Source: Malurus cyaneus samueli (lineage: Eukaryota > Chordata > Aves > Passeriformes > Maluridae). From it: a DNA stretch of 64,000 bases. The DNA is taken from the NCBI GenBank assembly GCA_009741485.1, contig CM019217.1:45687814-45751813 (forward strand), read 5' to 3'. The translations under genes and the position numbers were made by a program. The notes under the pieces were generated by a model that saw only the letters and a program-made list of their open reading frames with translations, was not told where the DNA came from and made no database searches. Below, piece by piece: positions 10,646 to 23,900 of the stretch; within the stretch, counting starts at the first letter, position 1; every line of letters begins with the position of its first letter.

Positions 10646-12681
10646 TATAATAAATTACATAATATTAACAGACACATATAAACAAATCACCAGAAGGTGT
10701 AACCAAACCTGTGCAATTGGCCCAGGCTGATGGTCAGCCTGTCCATCACCTCAGAGCCATAATGGATTGGCCAAAAACACAGGGGTAGGGCTCCTTTGCT
10801 GGAGAAGAAGAGAAAGCTTCTAGAACTCTTCTCATAGGAGCCATCTTTGTGGTTTCTTGTCCCATCTCCCCCACCACCAAAAATTGGGACAGAAAAAAAC
10901 ACAATAAACAATTAATACCTAGACTGTATCGTATATTGTCCTGAGACTAAGGCAAGCTGGACTTTCTGTGGCATTGCTACTGGTCTGTTTTGATCTTAGA
11001 CTACACATTGCTGTAAGTAGATAGCTTGAGAATCTATTGGCAGACTCCAGGTCATAATTACTTTTTATTTCTCCGTTGTGAACAAAGTGTCTGCGTGTGT
11101 GCTCAGCTCTTCACTGGGACCTGCCCTCTCCTGATACTCATATGTGACTAGGTTATAGCTGGGCTCCACAAGATCAATCTTATTTTAATTGCATTCAGCT
11201 AGCAACTCAGTCATGTCATCTCAGTCAAGTTTTATTCACAGAAAACTTCATCTTCCATTCGATACAGAAATCCACTGTTCTGATAGCTGTCATATTTCCT
11301 AGCTTCATATTAGGAAAGAGTGTGCTCGCTCACATCCCAAACAGGGCTGGACTCTGAGAGGAGGTTTCAAAGCCATTTAGAAAACGGTGTCCTTGAACTG
11401 ACTCAAGCAGTCCGTTTCCAGAAACACTATCCCAGGAGAAAGGCTTGCTCAGCTCCTGTTTCTCAACACATCCCTCCTTTCAGAAGAGAGCTTTATCACT
11501 CCCTCCCCAGCCCATGCAGGCGCTAAGGTAAGGGCAATATGCAGCAGAACAGATGCTGTGGCAGGAGTGTGTTTACATGAAGCTGCTGACAGCAGATGCC
11601 AGCTTGTAAAATCAGCCAATAAAAATACCAGCAGCACTGTTTACAACTACTCTGAGCAAGATGGGCTGCCAGCAAACTGGAAAGCGTGTTGCACTGGCAC
11701 ACAGGTTAAAGTTACAGCATTTGGAAAAGCATCATCATTTCTAGGCTACACAATTGTAATTCTCATTCAAGTATAAGGGAGTCAACCAAGAGCTGCCCAA
11801 CAGTCTCAGTGCTTCCCCCTTTTGCATTACAAAAAAAGTAATTTTTTAATGTTAAAACATGTAAGAACCAGAAATACTGTAAATACAAACTCACATGTAT
11901 CAGCTATTGAAAGTTTTTTATGTTCTATTACTCTGGTCAAACCAGAAATTGAGTGACACGTACACTGCAAATGTGTTACAAACCAGGAGGCTGTTACTTG
12001 AACTGAAACCTCCTCTAGTACACTTTGCAATCACAAATGTAGTAAAAAAAAGTCCTGATTTTTATAAAAAGTTGTTGTCTGCATCTTACTCATGTAGATC
12101 AGGAGGTGCTCAGACTGATCCTTTCAGAACATTGAAGTAGTAGTACTAAAATTTTTCACCAGTTAATTATCATGAATTCTTCTGAGTTATTTGAAATATC
12201 ATTAAGACTAGAATCTGGACTAAAATAAAATTAAAACCCTCAAATTATTCAAATTATGTTTTTAAAAATAACAGTCTCCCAGATAAAGCCAAGTTTTAGA
12301 ACACTTTTTTCCCTGTCCATTGATTTCCCCAGATTGGAAAATATCAGCCTTCATTAAAATCTCAATTAAGACATTCTATAATATTCTTAATTAGAAAACT
12401 AGAATTATAGGAGGAAATGTGAAAGTAACTGAGATATTTAAGTCTGAGAACAATTTTTGACAGCTTTTACTTTTATTTTAAACAAACAGCTCTCTGAAAA
12501 AAAATTCACTTTATGAATGTTTAATACACTGCTAATGATTTCTCTACGCCTGTTGGAGATATAAGCAAGAATTTTTTTTTAAAAAAAGGTAAGTAAAACA
12601 GCTACAAAAGTTAAACATATTATATCCCATGATTAAAAGTAGTTTATTTCCCTCTATAATCAAAAGCTGATATCAGTTAAT
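10646..12681. other. Unassigned DNA next to the LTR
   Basis: The outer part of the LTR may extend into 10646-10920. Beyond that there is unique DNA. An A/T block at 12150-12600 holds several homeodomain-like cores (for example AGTTAATTATCATGAATTC) but no gene or repeat. Confidence 0.45.
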
Positions 12682-12712
12682 AACATAACAAACATAACAT
12701 AACAAAACATAC
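12682..12712. repeat. Imperfect (CATAA)n low-complexity tract
   Basis: ACATAACA-type units recur about five times with one-base changes. Confidence 0.65.
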
Positions 12713-15700
12713 CCTTGGGAAGCATCCATGAAACTACAGCACTGGATGAACCATATGCCTGCAATGACATTTTTTACAAGAAATATTGAACAGCTTCAGT
12801 CTTCTGCTTTATGGACTAGTACAAGATAAATGAAACAAAAGGAATAAAATTGAAGTGCTGAAATCCTGTTGTCAACAAAATTCAAAGACCTGAATCTCAA
12901 CCTGCACTTTCCCTCAATACATTGAAAAAGCTAACAAATGCAACCTACCCCAACATTAAACAAAAAAATAGCGACAAACCATCTTCTACTCTACTACTCT
13001 CCTGCAAGGAATGAGCAAGAGCCTACCTCCGCACCCAAACAATACATAGTAGATGGTATCTTACTTATTTCATGGTTTTAGGCAGTAGGGAGGCCTTTAC
13101 GAGAGGCCTGGGCTTGGTGGCAATGCTGTTAATAAGCCCTTTGGTTTCTTTTTTGTCAACAAAATAATTGGGCTTTTTCCATAAGCTGCTGTTGTTCATG
13201 AGTAGCTTGGGGCTTCTTATCTGTGTAGGTGAGCTCTGATACTAGAACATGTTTAAAACATGAAGTGAAGAATAATGATTCTCAGTTTTAAGAGGTGAAG
13301 AAACTCGTTTCATATTCTAGTAAGTAGAGATGTTATTTTCTCTATTCAGTTTATCCCTCAGAAGTAGCATTGTGGCTTTTTCGTCTTAAGCCCCCCTTTA
13401 CCCTATATACATGTTTTTCTAATAAGTAACAGGGTTTTTTTCCCCTGGGCCACTAGATGCAGAGAGAGTAGCTGCTGGGATCCCCTGTAACAACTGCTTT
13501 TTCAGAAAAACAGTTAAATTTGGTTAAAAGTTTGTGTCTTTCTTGGGCAGTCTGATTGTTACCCTAATTGTTAAGTTTTGCCTGCTAGATACAGGTGAAA
13601 GCTATATCCCTGATCAATTCAGGAAGCTTATCTCTACAGCTGCTGATATATTGATCAAGGTTTTTTCCTCTGTTTAAGCATCTGTAGAACTTCATGCTGA
13701 GGAGAATTTTGTTGACCTTTGGAGTGGTTACAGGTGCAGAAAATGAAACATATGCAAGAAACTACAGACAAGAGACTTCATTCTTGGTGAGTGCAGAAGA
13801 AATGGGGTCTGTTGATAATGTGTAGTGTGATGAACTTAACTGATGAATGTTTTTGCTCCTGTAAAGTTCCAGAGCAGTGATTCAGGCTGTTTATCATGTT
13901 GTGATATGACCTAGAGACTTCATTCATGCTCTGTTTGTGAGCTGGTGCTTTATGGCAGAACTAGGGAGTCTTAAGATGCATATGGTCATATTTACAAGCC
14001 TGAAATGACTCCTTAAATCTTTGATAGTCTGTATATCAACTTTTACTTTCCTGGGTTTTAATATGTGTAAAGCAGGGGCTGGCACCAAAACTTCATAAAT
14101 GCTCTTCCCTAATCAAAATTATGGAAAAGGTTTCCCTCAGATACAGTTGCATAGAAATGAATGTCTTTCCTTTTGCTTCTGGTGTGCTATTTTTGTGAGC
14201 CACTTCAATAACAATTAACCCTTTCACTTAATTTTGTTCTGGTTTTAATTTGTTTGTATCAAGTTCTGCATCTAGATGTGTATAGGGGCATTTGACTTGT
14301 GAAGTCTCTGGTGACTGATTCCTTGCTCCCATTTTGTGCTGTGTGATAAGGTACTTTCTTGCTGGGATCCCTAAGGATCCCAGCTGTGCTAACAACAATT
14401 GGTAGGTGCTTTAAACTGCTCTGTGAGTTATATGCTTCTGGATGAGGAGGGGGAGTGCTACGTATGTGGGAAGGACAGGGTTCATAGGTCCCCTGTGAGG
14501 AAAACTTTTTCTGAGCCAAATGCGAGTTTTTTGAGTCTATTTGTCTCAGCAATGGTAAATAGGATGTATGTGGGTTGTAGGACAGTAAGGATGGACTCTT
14601 TCTGCTTAACTATACATATTCTTGTTAAATGAAACCAAAAGGCGTAGAAAGCAGCTGTCATGCACTTCTGAAGAGTCATTGTTTCTTTTGCTGCTGAGTC
14701 TAAAATTGAAATTAAGGCCTCCCAAATGGGAAACTTGTCTGAAACTTGCAAAAAGCAAGCATGGATTTACCTGAAGGATTAAAAAAGGTAGCATACAGAA
14801 GCTACATCAGACATCTGAAAAGTGATTTTTAGTGTCTTTATCTGTGTAATGTGCACCATCTGAGGAAAATTTCACTTCACTGGAAGCTCTTGTTCATGCT
14901 GGAAATCTCAGGTTTAACTTCAAGAAACTGAGCTCATGCCTGGATTTTCCTTTGGCAGTTTTACTTTCCTTATTGGTAATGTTTCTGTAGTATTTCTTAA
15001 ATTGGTAATTAGTATCTGAAACAATTCTCTTTTATAGAAGCTACTCTCATGAAAAAGATATCGACTGATTAATGTTCCTTTAGCATATAGCTGTAATGGC
15101 CAGTTGATTTTTACAGTCTCACCATTTTGTACTGCTCCTAGGGATTCAAGGTTTTTTTATTCCTCATGCTAGTGCTGTATCTGCTAGTATAAATGTGGTC
15201 TGTCAACAGGCAAATAATTTAAAAATATGCATTTAATTCTTATAGTATGCTGCTAAGATCTGACTTGTATCTTTTTAATCAAAGTAAGAAATACTGATTT
15301 GGGAGTTAGCTCATCACACCAGGCATGGCACAGACCATGGGAATGCCTCAGCCTATAAATGTGAAGTCTGAGTCCTGCTTTAAATGACTGCTGAACTCAA
15401 TATCTTCTGTTTAGACCTGAGCACATAAAAGGGCAGAGGAGTAGGATTTCCACCTCAGATGTCTAGTAAATAAAAAAATTCATCAGGTGATATTTGTCAA
15501 GCAAACTTAGTGCATCCGCTTGGCATATGCGGATGGGAAATTGAATCCTTCAGCTGGAGTCCTGCTTTTCAGTTTAATATGCCTGTTTGGCTCTACTTCA
15601 TCTGCCTTTATATTACATTTAACTCCTTTGAGGGACTGAAGTGGGGTGACTGCTGCTAGGGAGGGAGCAGGTAGTTAAGCAGTAGCATGAGAGAGGTTGG

Positions 15701-17832
15701 TGTGCATGTCTAGGTATGGCAGGCATTTTCAGCCCCTTTGTGGAACTGGGATGAGCATTTAGGTGGTATTGGCTTCCCTGTTTCATGACTAAGAAGAACA
15801 GAAGTTGCTCTCACGGTGTCTGTGATGTACGGGTTTCTTTTTAAAAGAACTAGCTGCAAGTATTTTCTCCTGTCAGGTTTCTGATTTTTCTCCTGCTTCT
15901 ACAGCACTTTGCAGTCTAGCTTCAGGGCAAAATATTCAGCAACTTTCATCTCAGATGGTGAAAATGCTCATGGGTTTTTCCCAAAGTATGTACTCCAGCT
16001 TGAAGGAAATTGCAATGCTAGTGGTTAACTGTGCAATATGCTCCTCAGTCAAGTGGAGAGGTTGGCCTTGGCTTAGGAGGTTTGCCTGAGGTAAACATTA
16101 GTTGGGCAGGTCATTGGACTGGCACTCCAACTGTTTAGTGGTTGACCCAAACATGCATGGGGTTTTCCAAAATGGAGACTGACTGAAACTGCTTGCAGTG
16201 AAATATGTGATTTAAGCCAAAGCCAGAATGTCTTCTTCCTGGTATAACTAAATGCACTTCTTTTTTTGTCTGTTTGGAATTCTAGACATGGTGAGCTGAA
16301 AGTTATTTTGAGCTTTACTCACAACAGGAACCCTGGATCATGTGAGCTGTGGCAGGCAGTTCAGAGACATCCAGAGTGTAGGAGCTGGTTTGTCATTAGT
16401 GCAAGTGCCTGGCCTTTGGTTTAGCCAGCAGGCTGTTCCAGAGATGGGAATGGCCTTGGTTTGTGTGGTAGAGGGGGCTATAGGGGTGGTGGCTTCTGTG
16501 ACAAGGGGGTGGCAGCTCCCCTGTGTTTGACAGAGCTAATCCCAGCTGGCTCCCAGACAAACTCATCACCGGCCAAGGCTGAGCCCATCAGGGCTGGTGA
16601 CAGCACCTCTGGGATGACAGGTTTGGGAATGGGGGAAACAGCTGTGCTGCAGCAAATGCAGCCAGGGATGGAAGGAGAACAGAGATCTCTTCTACAGTTG
16701 CTTCCCTGTTTGTGAGCAGGTATTCTGTGAAAGGAGAAGTAGCCAGAAACTTCCAAATAAATACTGCTTAAATGGAATTCTGGCTTGCTATGCAGTTCAT
16801 TCAGACCTCGGTCACAGAAGGTGAGTTAAGATGTAAGGGTCTAGCACTTAACTGGGAACTGTAGAAAGCATTAAAATCTTTTATGCAAAAAACTGCTTTG
16901 CAGGAGTACAAGATAAATGTGGTTAGAGTGCAGGCAAGCTGCCAGCAGCCTGCCAGAGACTGGTGTGTAACTGCAGGACAGTTATAAATAATATAAAATC
17001 AAATCCTATGTATGTTTTTTCTAATTCAAGGTAGATGTTAATCCCTTAATATCTTAAGGCAATGACTCATCAGGTGTTAGGTGCTGTATGTGGGTTAACA
17101 AAAAGCATCTTCAGCAACTTCCTTGTTAACTATTCTCACCAAACCAGCAGTGTTGCTAGACTTTGATTTTACTCCAAGATATCCAGCTTCTGAAGCACAT
17201 GAAAAACCTTGTGTTGTGTTAGTAGCAATCCTGTTCCTCATCTTAAACATATGGGAAGCATCTATAACATATGATATAACCAGAACAGATTGTGACCCTC
17301 GTACTCCCTGATTTGAATTGGATTCTTGCAAAGTCCAGTTCTATCCAGGCACTTATAATTGTGTTCTTAGTAATCATGTATGCTAATTATCTGGAATCAT
17401 GCTGTGTAAAAAAAAAAATGTGCACGATGTATAACTTCCCTCAAATGCATGGCTGTCCTAGTCACTTGGTGATGTTTCTTTTTTATGGTGGGTGGAGAGA
17501 AATCTTGCCGACTTTTCTCCTACTAGTTTATTTCTCTTCTGAAAATGAATTGTGAGATATCTGTGTTGCGTTGGAAAGCTACTGAACTAATGGCTGAAGA
17601 AATACAGGAGGATGATGAGAAAGTTATGTGCCTTGGACATTTGATAGCTTAATCTGTTTGCCCATGAGCGAATATGTCTGTCTCGCAGGAATTTATCTGC
17701 GCAGGCCTGTGTCTTTGGTAGTATATAGAGACAGGATAATTCACCTTTGTTCATTAAATCAGTGTGAGAATGTATTCAAAATAGTTTGGCATGACGTATG
17801 CTGTGATCTGGGTGCCTTATTCAGTAGTGAAA
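12713..17832. other. Unique DNA spanning a strand-composition switch
   Basis: The plus strand is A+C-rich up to about 13050 and G+T-rich after it. No CpG island, TATA-promoter context or exon is evident at the switch. A perfect 10-bp inverted repeat lies at 14361-14384. Small open frames (for example 43 codons at 13694-13825 with a hydrophobic start) are not supported as genes. Confidence 0.5.
14361..14384. repeat. Perfect inverted repeat, 10-bp arms, 4-base loop
   Basis: GCTGGGATCC, loop CTAA, GGATCCCAGC. Each arm contains a GGATCC palindrome. The arm sequence also occurs at 13474-13483. Confidence 0.9.
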
Positions 17833-18290
17833 TAATCATAGAATTTTTAAGGTTGGAAAAGACGTCTAAGATAGAGTCCAACCATTAACCCAACACTGCT
17901 GAGTCCACCACTAAACCTTGTCCCCAAGTGCCACATCCACACTTTTCTGACTACCTCTGGAGACTGTGATTTCACTGGTTCCCTGGGCAGCCTGCTCCAA
18001 TGCCTGACCATCCTCTCCTTGAAGAAATTTCCCCTTATATCCAATTTAAACCTCTACTGGTACAACTTGAGGCCATCTCCTGTTGTTCCGTTATTTCTTA
18101 CCTGGGAGAAGAGGCTGACCCCCACCTTGCTACGAGCTCCTTTCAGAGCTAATTGTAGAGTGTAAGAAAGTCGTCCCGAGCCTCCTTTTCTCCAAGCTTA
18201 ACAACCCCAGGTCTCTCAGCTGCTCCTCATCACTGGACTTATGATCCAGACCCTTCAGCAGCTCTGTTGCCCTTCTCTGTACACACTTAT
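17833..18290 (-). mobile_element. CR1 LINE, 3' region including ORF2 end
   Basis: About 460 bp of CR1 in reverse orientation. The plus strand opens with AATCATAGAATTTTTAAGG and TTGGAAAAGAC, and proceeds through GACCATCCTCTCCTTGAAGA to CAGCTCTGTTGCCCTTCTCT. Minus-strand translation gives the ORF2 C-terminal relic FFKERMVRHWSRLPREP. It is truncated at the 5' end, as usual for CR1. Stops and substitutions make it inactive. Confidence 0.93.
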
Positions 18291-20299
18291 GTCTTCCCTC
18301 GCATCCAGTAAGGGACAGGGATTCTTCTTAGCCACCCCTTTTGTTGTTTCTGTATTTATAAGAACATTTGTGTTATTTTTTACAGCCATAGCCAGATTAA
18401 GTTCTAGTTGAGGTTTGGTCTTTCTAATTTTCTCCCTGCATAAACCTCATGACATGCTCCTAATGCTTTGAGCTGCCTGTCTCTTCTTCCAAAGGTGATA
18501 ATGCTGATCACAGGACAGCCAGGCTCTGATGAATATTAATCCATGCAACTTCTCTGAATGAATTTGTCAGTCTGTTATGTGACTGGCAAAATAGTGACTT
18601 CTGTCAAAGGCACACCACTGAATGGTGCATCTTGTTCAGTGCATCTTATTGAAGCTTCAGCTTCTACCTCGTGCTTTCTACCCCACCTGTGGAGGCTGAC
18701 ATCTGAACTAGGGTGAGCAAGATGCTCTGCTTCCCAAGACCTGGAGCTGAAGTGTGACTTTCAAAAGCTTTTACCTGTAAAGCAGGTATGTGAAAGCCTG
18801 GATTTTCTCAGGAGGCTGAGCACTAGCAGATTTCACTCTCTTCAGAAGCATTTTAGAAAGGTTTGTACCTTTGGACCAAATTCCTCAGGTCATAAAACTG
18901 GGAGATAATTCTTTGAATGCTTAAATCTTCTTTTGTATGATTAATTGTGGTTTAAGGACTTCTTAGGGTCAAAAGCAAGGGGATGTCTTGAGATGATCTT
19001 ATCCTTTGCAGACAGTGATGTGTTTTTGTCCTTAGGCCAAAAACTATCTGTCCCCAGTCTGTCTGGGATTAAAGACAGAAAAAAGGCATCTATTGTAGGA
19101 AAAGATACCTATTCCACATGACACAGCAATGTTGAAACAGCCTGCAACTGCAGGACCAAGTTCAAATGTTGTGTCTGGTCTTGTGTTTTGCTGGGAATGT
19201 TATGTGACCTTACTGGCATCAGAAAAATCACTTGGAAGTCATTGTGGGACAGTTGGAGATTGATCATGGCGCTATGTTTTTTCCACAGAATATTTGAGAA
19301 CCACCACAGTTCCTTCTCTGACAACATATGTTTTATTTTGGACTTTTGTCCCCATAAATAAATGTAACATCAGCCTCTCATGATGACTTATTCTGTATTT
19401 CATCTGGTTGGCAACATTAGAAGCTGAAAGTAAACTGTGCTAGCTTTTCTTGTTCATTCTTTTCACCTATTCAAGAAAACCGAAAAATTTAGCAAAACTC
19501 TGAAGAAAACATTTTTTCATGAAGAATTTGAGACCTGAAGAAAGAAATAAGCCAAACAACTGGGAAAGCATCCTCTGTTTGTTTTTTTTTTTAAGGAGAT
19601 AGTAGTTAAGGCTGCCCAGCCACTTTCCTTTGGCTAATTTTTGCAAATGGTGTTTGAACAATTCACTAAATACAGGCTGGTTTTTGCTATGAGGTCCAAA
19701 ATGTACCAAGACACAAAGTGGACTCTCTCTGAGGCTTGAACAAGAGAAGACAGTTGGAAATACTTTTACTTCACTGGCCTGGATAAGGTTCCTCATGTTT
19801 TACATTCCTACTGGAGATCCGTGTGTCCTGCACTTGTGAGTGCTGAGGTTGAAGCCAATGGGAGTTAATTAGATTGTATCATGATATATGCACAAAGTGC
19901 TCACTTTTGTGACTTTAGTCAATCCAGTCTTTTGAAAGCCAGCCAGATTGAGTCAGTGGCATTTGGATGTGTGGCTTTTGACTAGTCTGGAATTTGACTG
20001 CCCCAGTTCATCACCCAGTTCATGGCAGCGGTGTTATTGCCTGTGGTGTGTCTTGGCCCTGAAGAGGAATGGGCCTTTGGCACGGCTAAAGGTTTCAGGG
20101 AAGCTTATTGAGAAGAGGGGAAAGGTGACCTGCTCTTTTCTTTACATTCCAGGCCCAGAAACGAAACAGTTTTTCCCAGGGTCAGCCTTTTTGACTGTAA
20201 ACTTGGCCACACTAAGCTGCATGGTCAAGCTCTGCTGTGGCCTGGCCAGCCCCTTCTCAGGATGATCAGTCCAGTCCTCTCTGGAGAGACTCCTTATGT
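18291..20299. other. Unique G+T-rich DNA, no supported feature
   Basis: A 109-codon minus-strand open frame at 19467-19796 is lysine, phenylalanine and leucine rich because of T-rich antisense sequence. It has no recognisable domain and is not called. Confidence 0.5.
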
Positions 20300-20960
20300 C
20301 AGGTCCAGACTATTTGACAATTTTGAATTAATGTCTGATTTAAAACTATTTTCAGCCTGTAATTACTACAATGAAAATACCAAAGAAATTGATTTCTTAT
20401 ATTCCTCACATTATATTACTCTGGATTCCTGTCTAAGTGCCGAGGGGTTAAATATGATTCATGTAATCTACTTTCCCACTAATCATTTATTCAATTACCT
20501 ATTAGAACTCAGGCAAGAAAGACCAAAAAAGGAAAGGGGAGAGACCAACCTGGAGTGTATATTCAATAAAATGCTACAAAAAACAACCAATCATTAATTA
20601 TCTAATCAGCATTCTGTGAGTCTTTTAGCCATGATCTCATTACTGTAATTAATTGCAAGAATCATTTAGTAAACAGGGCACAATAAAAGTATATGCAACA
20701 TAACAGCACCCAAATTAAATCTAAATCCCAGAATGAATAACAGAGGAGGCTGGAAGATATTACTAAGAGAGGGCGTCATTAAGGGAGATCATATTTCAAT
20801 GTCAAAATCTGGTGGGCTACTCGTACTGCAGGAGTAAATCAATAGTGTTGCATTGGAAGGACTGGGCCAGATCCACTTTGGTGCAATTAATCACCACTCC
20901 ATTAAAGCCTGGAGAGGTAGGGGTGGCTTCTTAGTCAGTAAAATTGAATTTTCTTTTTGC
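20300..20960. promoter_or_regulatory. Candidate conserved regulatory block (homeodomain-motif rich)
   Basis: This repeat-free block breaks the surrounding G+T bias and is packed with ATTA/TAAT cores: CTGTAATTACTA near 20360, ACTAATCATTTATTCAATTA near 20480, AATCATTAATTATCTAATCA near 20590, CTGTAATTAATTGCAAG near 20645 and CAATTAATCACC near 20885. Such composition is typical of conserved non-coding elements near developmental genes. That is inference: conservation cannot be seen from one genome. A 111-codon open frame over 20262-20597 has no known domain. Confidence 0.3.
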
Positions 20961-23900
20961 AGCTACTGGGACCGGCGTGTTGGCAAAGCTCTGCAAATTT
21001 TTTTTGCACCTAACAAGTAAGATTGTTCATGTACTTACAGGATCTAGGAAATCTATTCTCTTTCTTTTTAGTAGTGGGAAAGTTCTTGAAGGATTTCACA
21101 CATTGAATGTCTTCCCTTTGTCCAGGTTTCTGTAGCCCTGCACTTTTGATAGTGGTAGCCCTATTCTGCTTTTTAAGACTGTTTCTACAATAAATAATTA
21201 AATTATACAGACAGATCCCACAAACACCCACAGGGCTTGCAGTAAAGTTGTTTTATGATACTTTCAGGATTCAACATTTAATATTCCAGCAGCACAATAT
21301 GTTACTGTCTTTGGTCTTACCAGCCTTTTGACTGCAGTATTTTGTCATTTTTTTTTCCTTTTCATTTAATTTTTCATTATTTTTTCTGAGGATCAATGTC
21401 AGGATTCATTTAAAGGCTATAGAGCAATATATATAAAACAGTCCCTACAACTATGGGCTCGGTTGTGCCATTGATTTTTTCTGAGCAGAATTCCCTGCTG
21501 TCTGCAATGAGGAGTTGCTCAAAGATATTGATAGTGTGTATCCCTCTACAGGGAATTGAGATTTAAAACATGATACCTTCTAGTCAAAAAGGTCTGTGAG
21601 GAGTGCATTAACTTTGGGGGGAAAGCTGTATTTTACCAAAAAAAAAAAATCTCCGCTAGCAGACTCTGAAGTGTCTCTGGTAGCAGAAATGAGTGTTCAG
21701 ATGAAGGCTGCAATGCCAGGGAACGCCCTCAACAATGCTTCCACCTCTCCCTGCTGAGAGCTGACAAAGTACTGGGCTGTGGTCCAAACCCAGCTCCTCG
21801 GGATGGGGTAGCAGGCAATTCTGCCTGATGATTTTCTGTGTGGAGGACCCCCCTTGTCTGTTGCTCAAAGCAGTGTTTGTTTTATCCAGTCAGATTGGCC
21901 AAGCTCCAGATTTTGAGGAACTTTAAGACCTTGTTTTGCACTGTGCTGTTCCTTGCCTGCCTTGGAGTGGTACCCTGCCCATGCGTGGGTCAGGGTGTAC
22001 CTTAGAAAGTTTGCTGTGACACTGCAATGCATTCATTGAGCTGCTGAGTTCAGAGCATCCCTTAAACCCTACCTCAAAGAAAATTCTACAGAGGAAATGC
22101 AGAATGCCTTGTTAATTCAGTTTTAATGATGAATGCCCCATGGATTTCCCTTTGATAATCACAGTTTGCTTCCATGAGCAGGTGAGCAGGTCATACCTTC
22201 TCAAGTCTGCAAATTCCTTCAGGTAAAACTGAGTGTTAGCCAGTTCTGCGGATTAGGGGAATACCAAAAAGTGGAACTTTGGCCTCTGCCTGTTTTGCAG
22301 GTATATAAATAGTGGAAATACAGCTGAGCCAGGGAATTGCATTTTATTGTGACAAAGAGAAGATGTTTTAAGTCACTGACTAATTTTGTTTTTAAAGACT
22401 TAAATGTCCTTAAAGCATTTTTTGCTTTGGAAGGGTGATTCTGATGTTTTATAGAGTCAGCCTCATGTTTAAATTCATTTGTCCTCAACAATGCCCTACT
22501 GCTGCATTTAACAAGTGTATTTTAATGGTGGGGTTAAAATAAATGCCTTTTTTCCTCAGTAAAAAGAAAAGTGCACCATCTATATGAATTAATAATTTCC
22601 AAAGTAATAAATATTATGAACTTATTCTAAGGCACACTGGGATAATATTTTTCTGGTTTTAGACCATTAGCCAATTTTTACATATGCTCTGTTTGGCATG
22701 CTGGAGAGATGCCACGAAGGGGGTCTGCATTTTTTCTAGTGCAGCTGTTAGATCAGTTGCTTTGCTTGATTGATGCATCATGTCAGCAAGCCCTGGAGAA
22801 TATGTCCACTTCTCTGGCTAGAGTAAGGATGCCACAACCTTTCACAGGATATTGGCATCACTCGACCTGCTCTGAGTCCTCATGAAGACTGGGCAAGGAA
22901 GGTGTGTGGTTTCTTGAGCTGGGAAAGCTTTGGCATGTGCAGTTCTTTATTCACTTGTGAGTTTTGGCAGACAGGGTGTCCAAGTCCTGCTTTGGGTACT
23001 GAGGCACTTGGGATTTGAAAGGGAGGTAATGCCCTTCGAGTAAGGGCATCTGTTTATTTGGATTGTATAGCACAGAAAGCATTTGTAGTTATATTGATCT
23101 TTACTTGTTTGCTGCTTCTGTGTAGTGTCTGAAATTAGATTATTTTTTAAAGTTTAGCTGCTTAGGAAGATTTGGGAAAATGTTAGCTGTCATAAAATGT
23201 AGGGTGTTCTGTATTGGAAATAGATATTCCCTTCCAGGTAGCAGTAATAGCTATTTTTCCTCAAAGAATTACATGGTACTTTCCACTGGCTTTAATCCTG
23301 ACCCTCAAAGAATAGACTTTACCATCTGCATGATAACCGAGTTTGGGAAATAAGCTTCTAAAGGAAGAGCAGATTCATCGTCTGTCCACGTGGGATTATT
23401 AAACTGAAACAGTACATGGTATTTTGTCAGTTGTCTCCCATCTTCAATTTGAAACGTGGACAGCTCAGTTTCTCCATTTGCAGCTTTGAATGTACTTGAG
23501 AAACTAATAAACTGAAATGACAGATATAGAGGGATTACAGGATATCAAGCAGTATTTTCCAAATGGGGTAACAACTGCTATGAAAAACATCCTATTGTAA
23601 TAATGAAAGTTATCTTTTTACATCTTCTGCTTGCTGGTCTGGAATCACCAAAGAGATGAGAATTTTTCCTGCAGCAAAATACTCGGCAAACCTGCTGTGG
23701 GTTGTTCACCAGTGGTTACTGCTCTGAATAACTAATGTAAATGAGCCCCTCACAATTACACTGGGAAATATTGGATAAAACACTCTCTGCTGCTTAGGAT
23801 GACATGAATCTTTTACCTCACTGAAACATCTCTTTCGCTGCCTCTCTGTGAAACTAGCAACATTCTGGGGGCATCTCACCAGGCTCTGGGATGATGATGA

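Noticed and set aside
13694..13825. A 43-codon open frame with a signal-peptide-like start
   Set aside because: Poor start context, an in-frame stop immediately upstream, and no homology; a frame this short is expected by chance.
13826..14010. C/D-box snoRNA-like boxes (GTGATGA, CTGA)
   Set aside because: Box spacing is wrong and no terminal stem is found.
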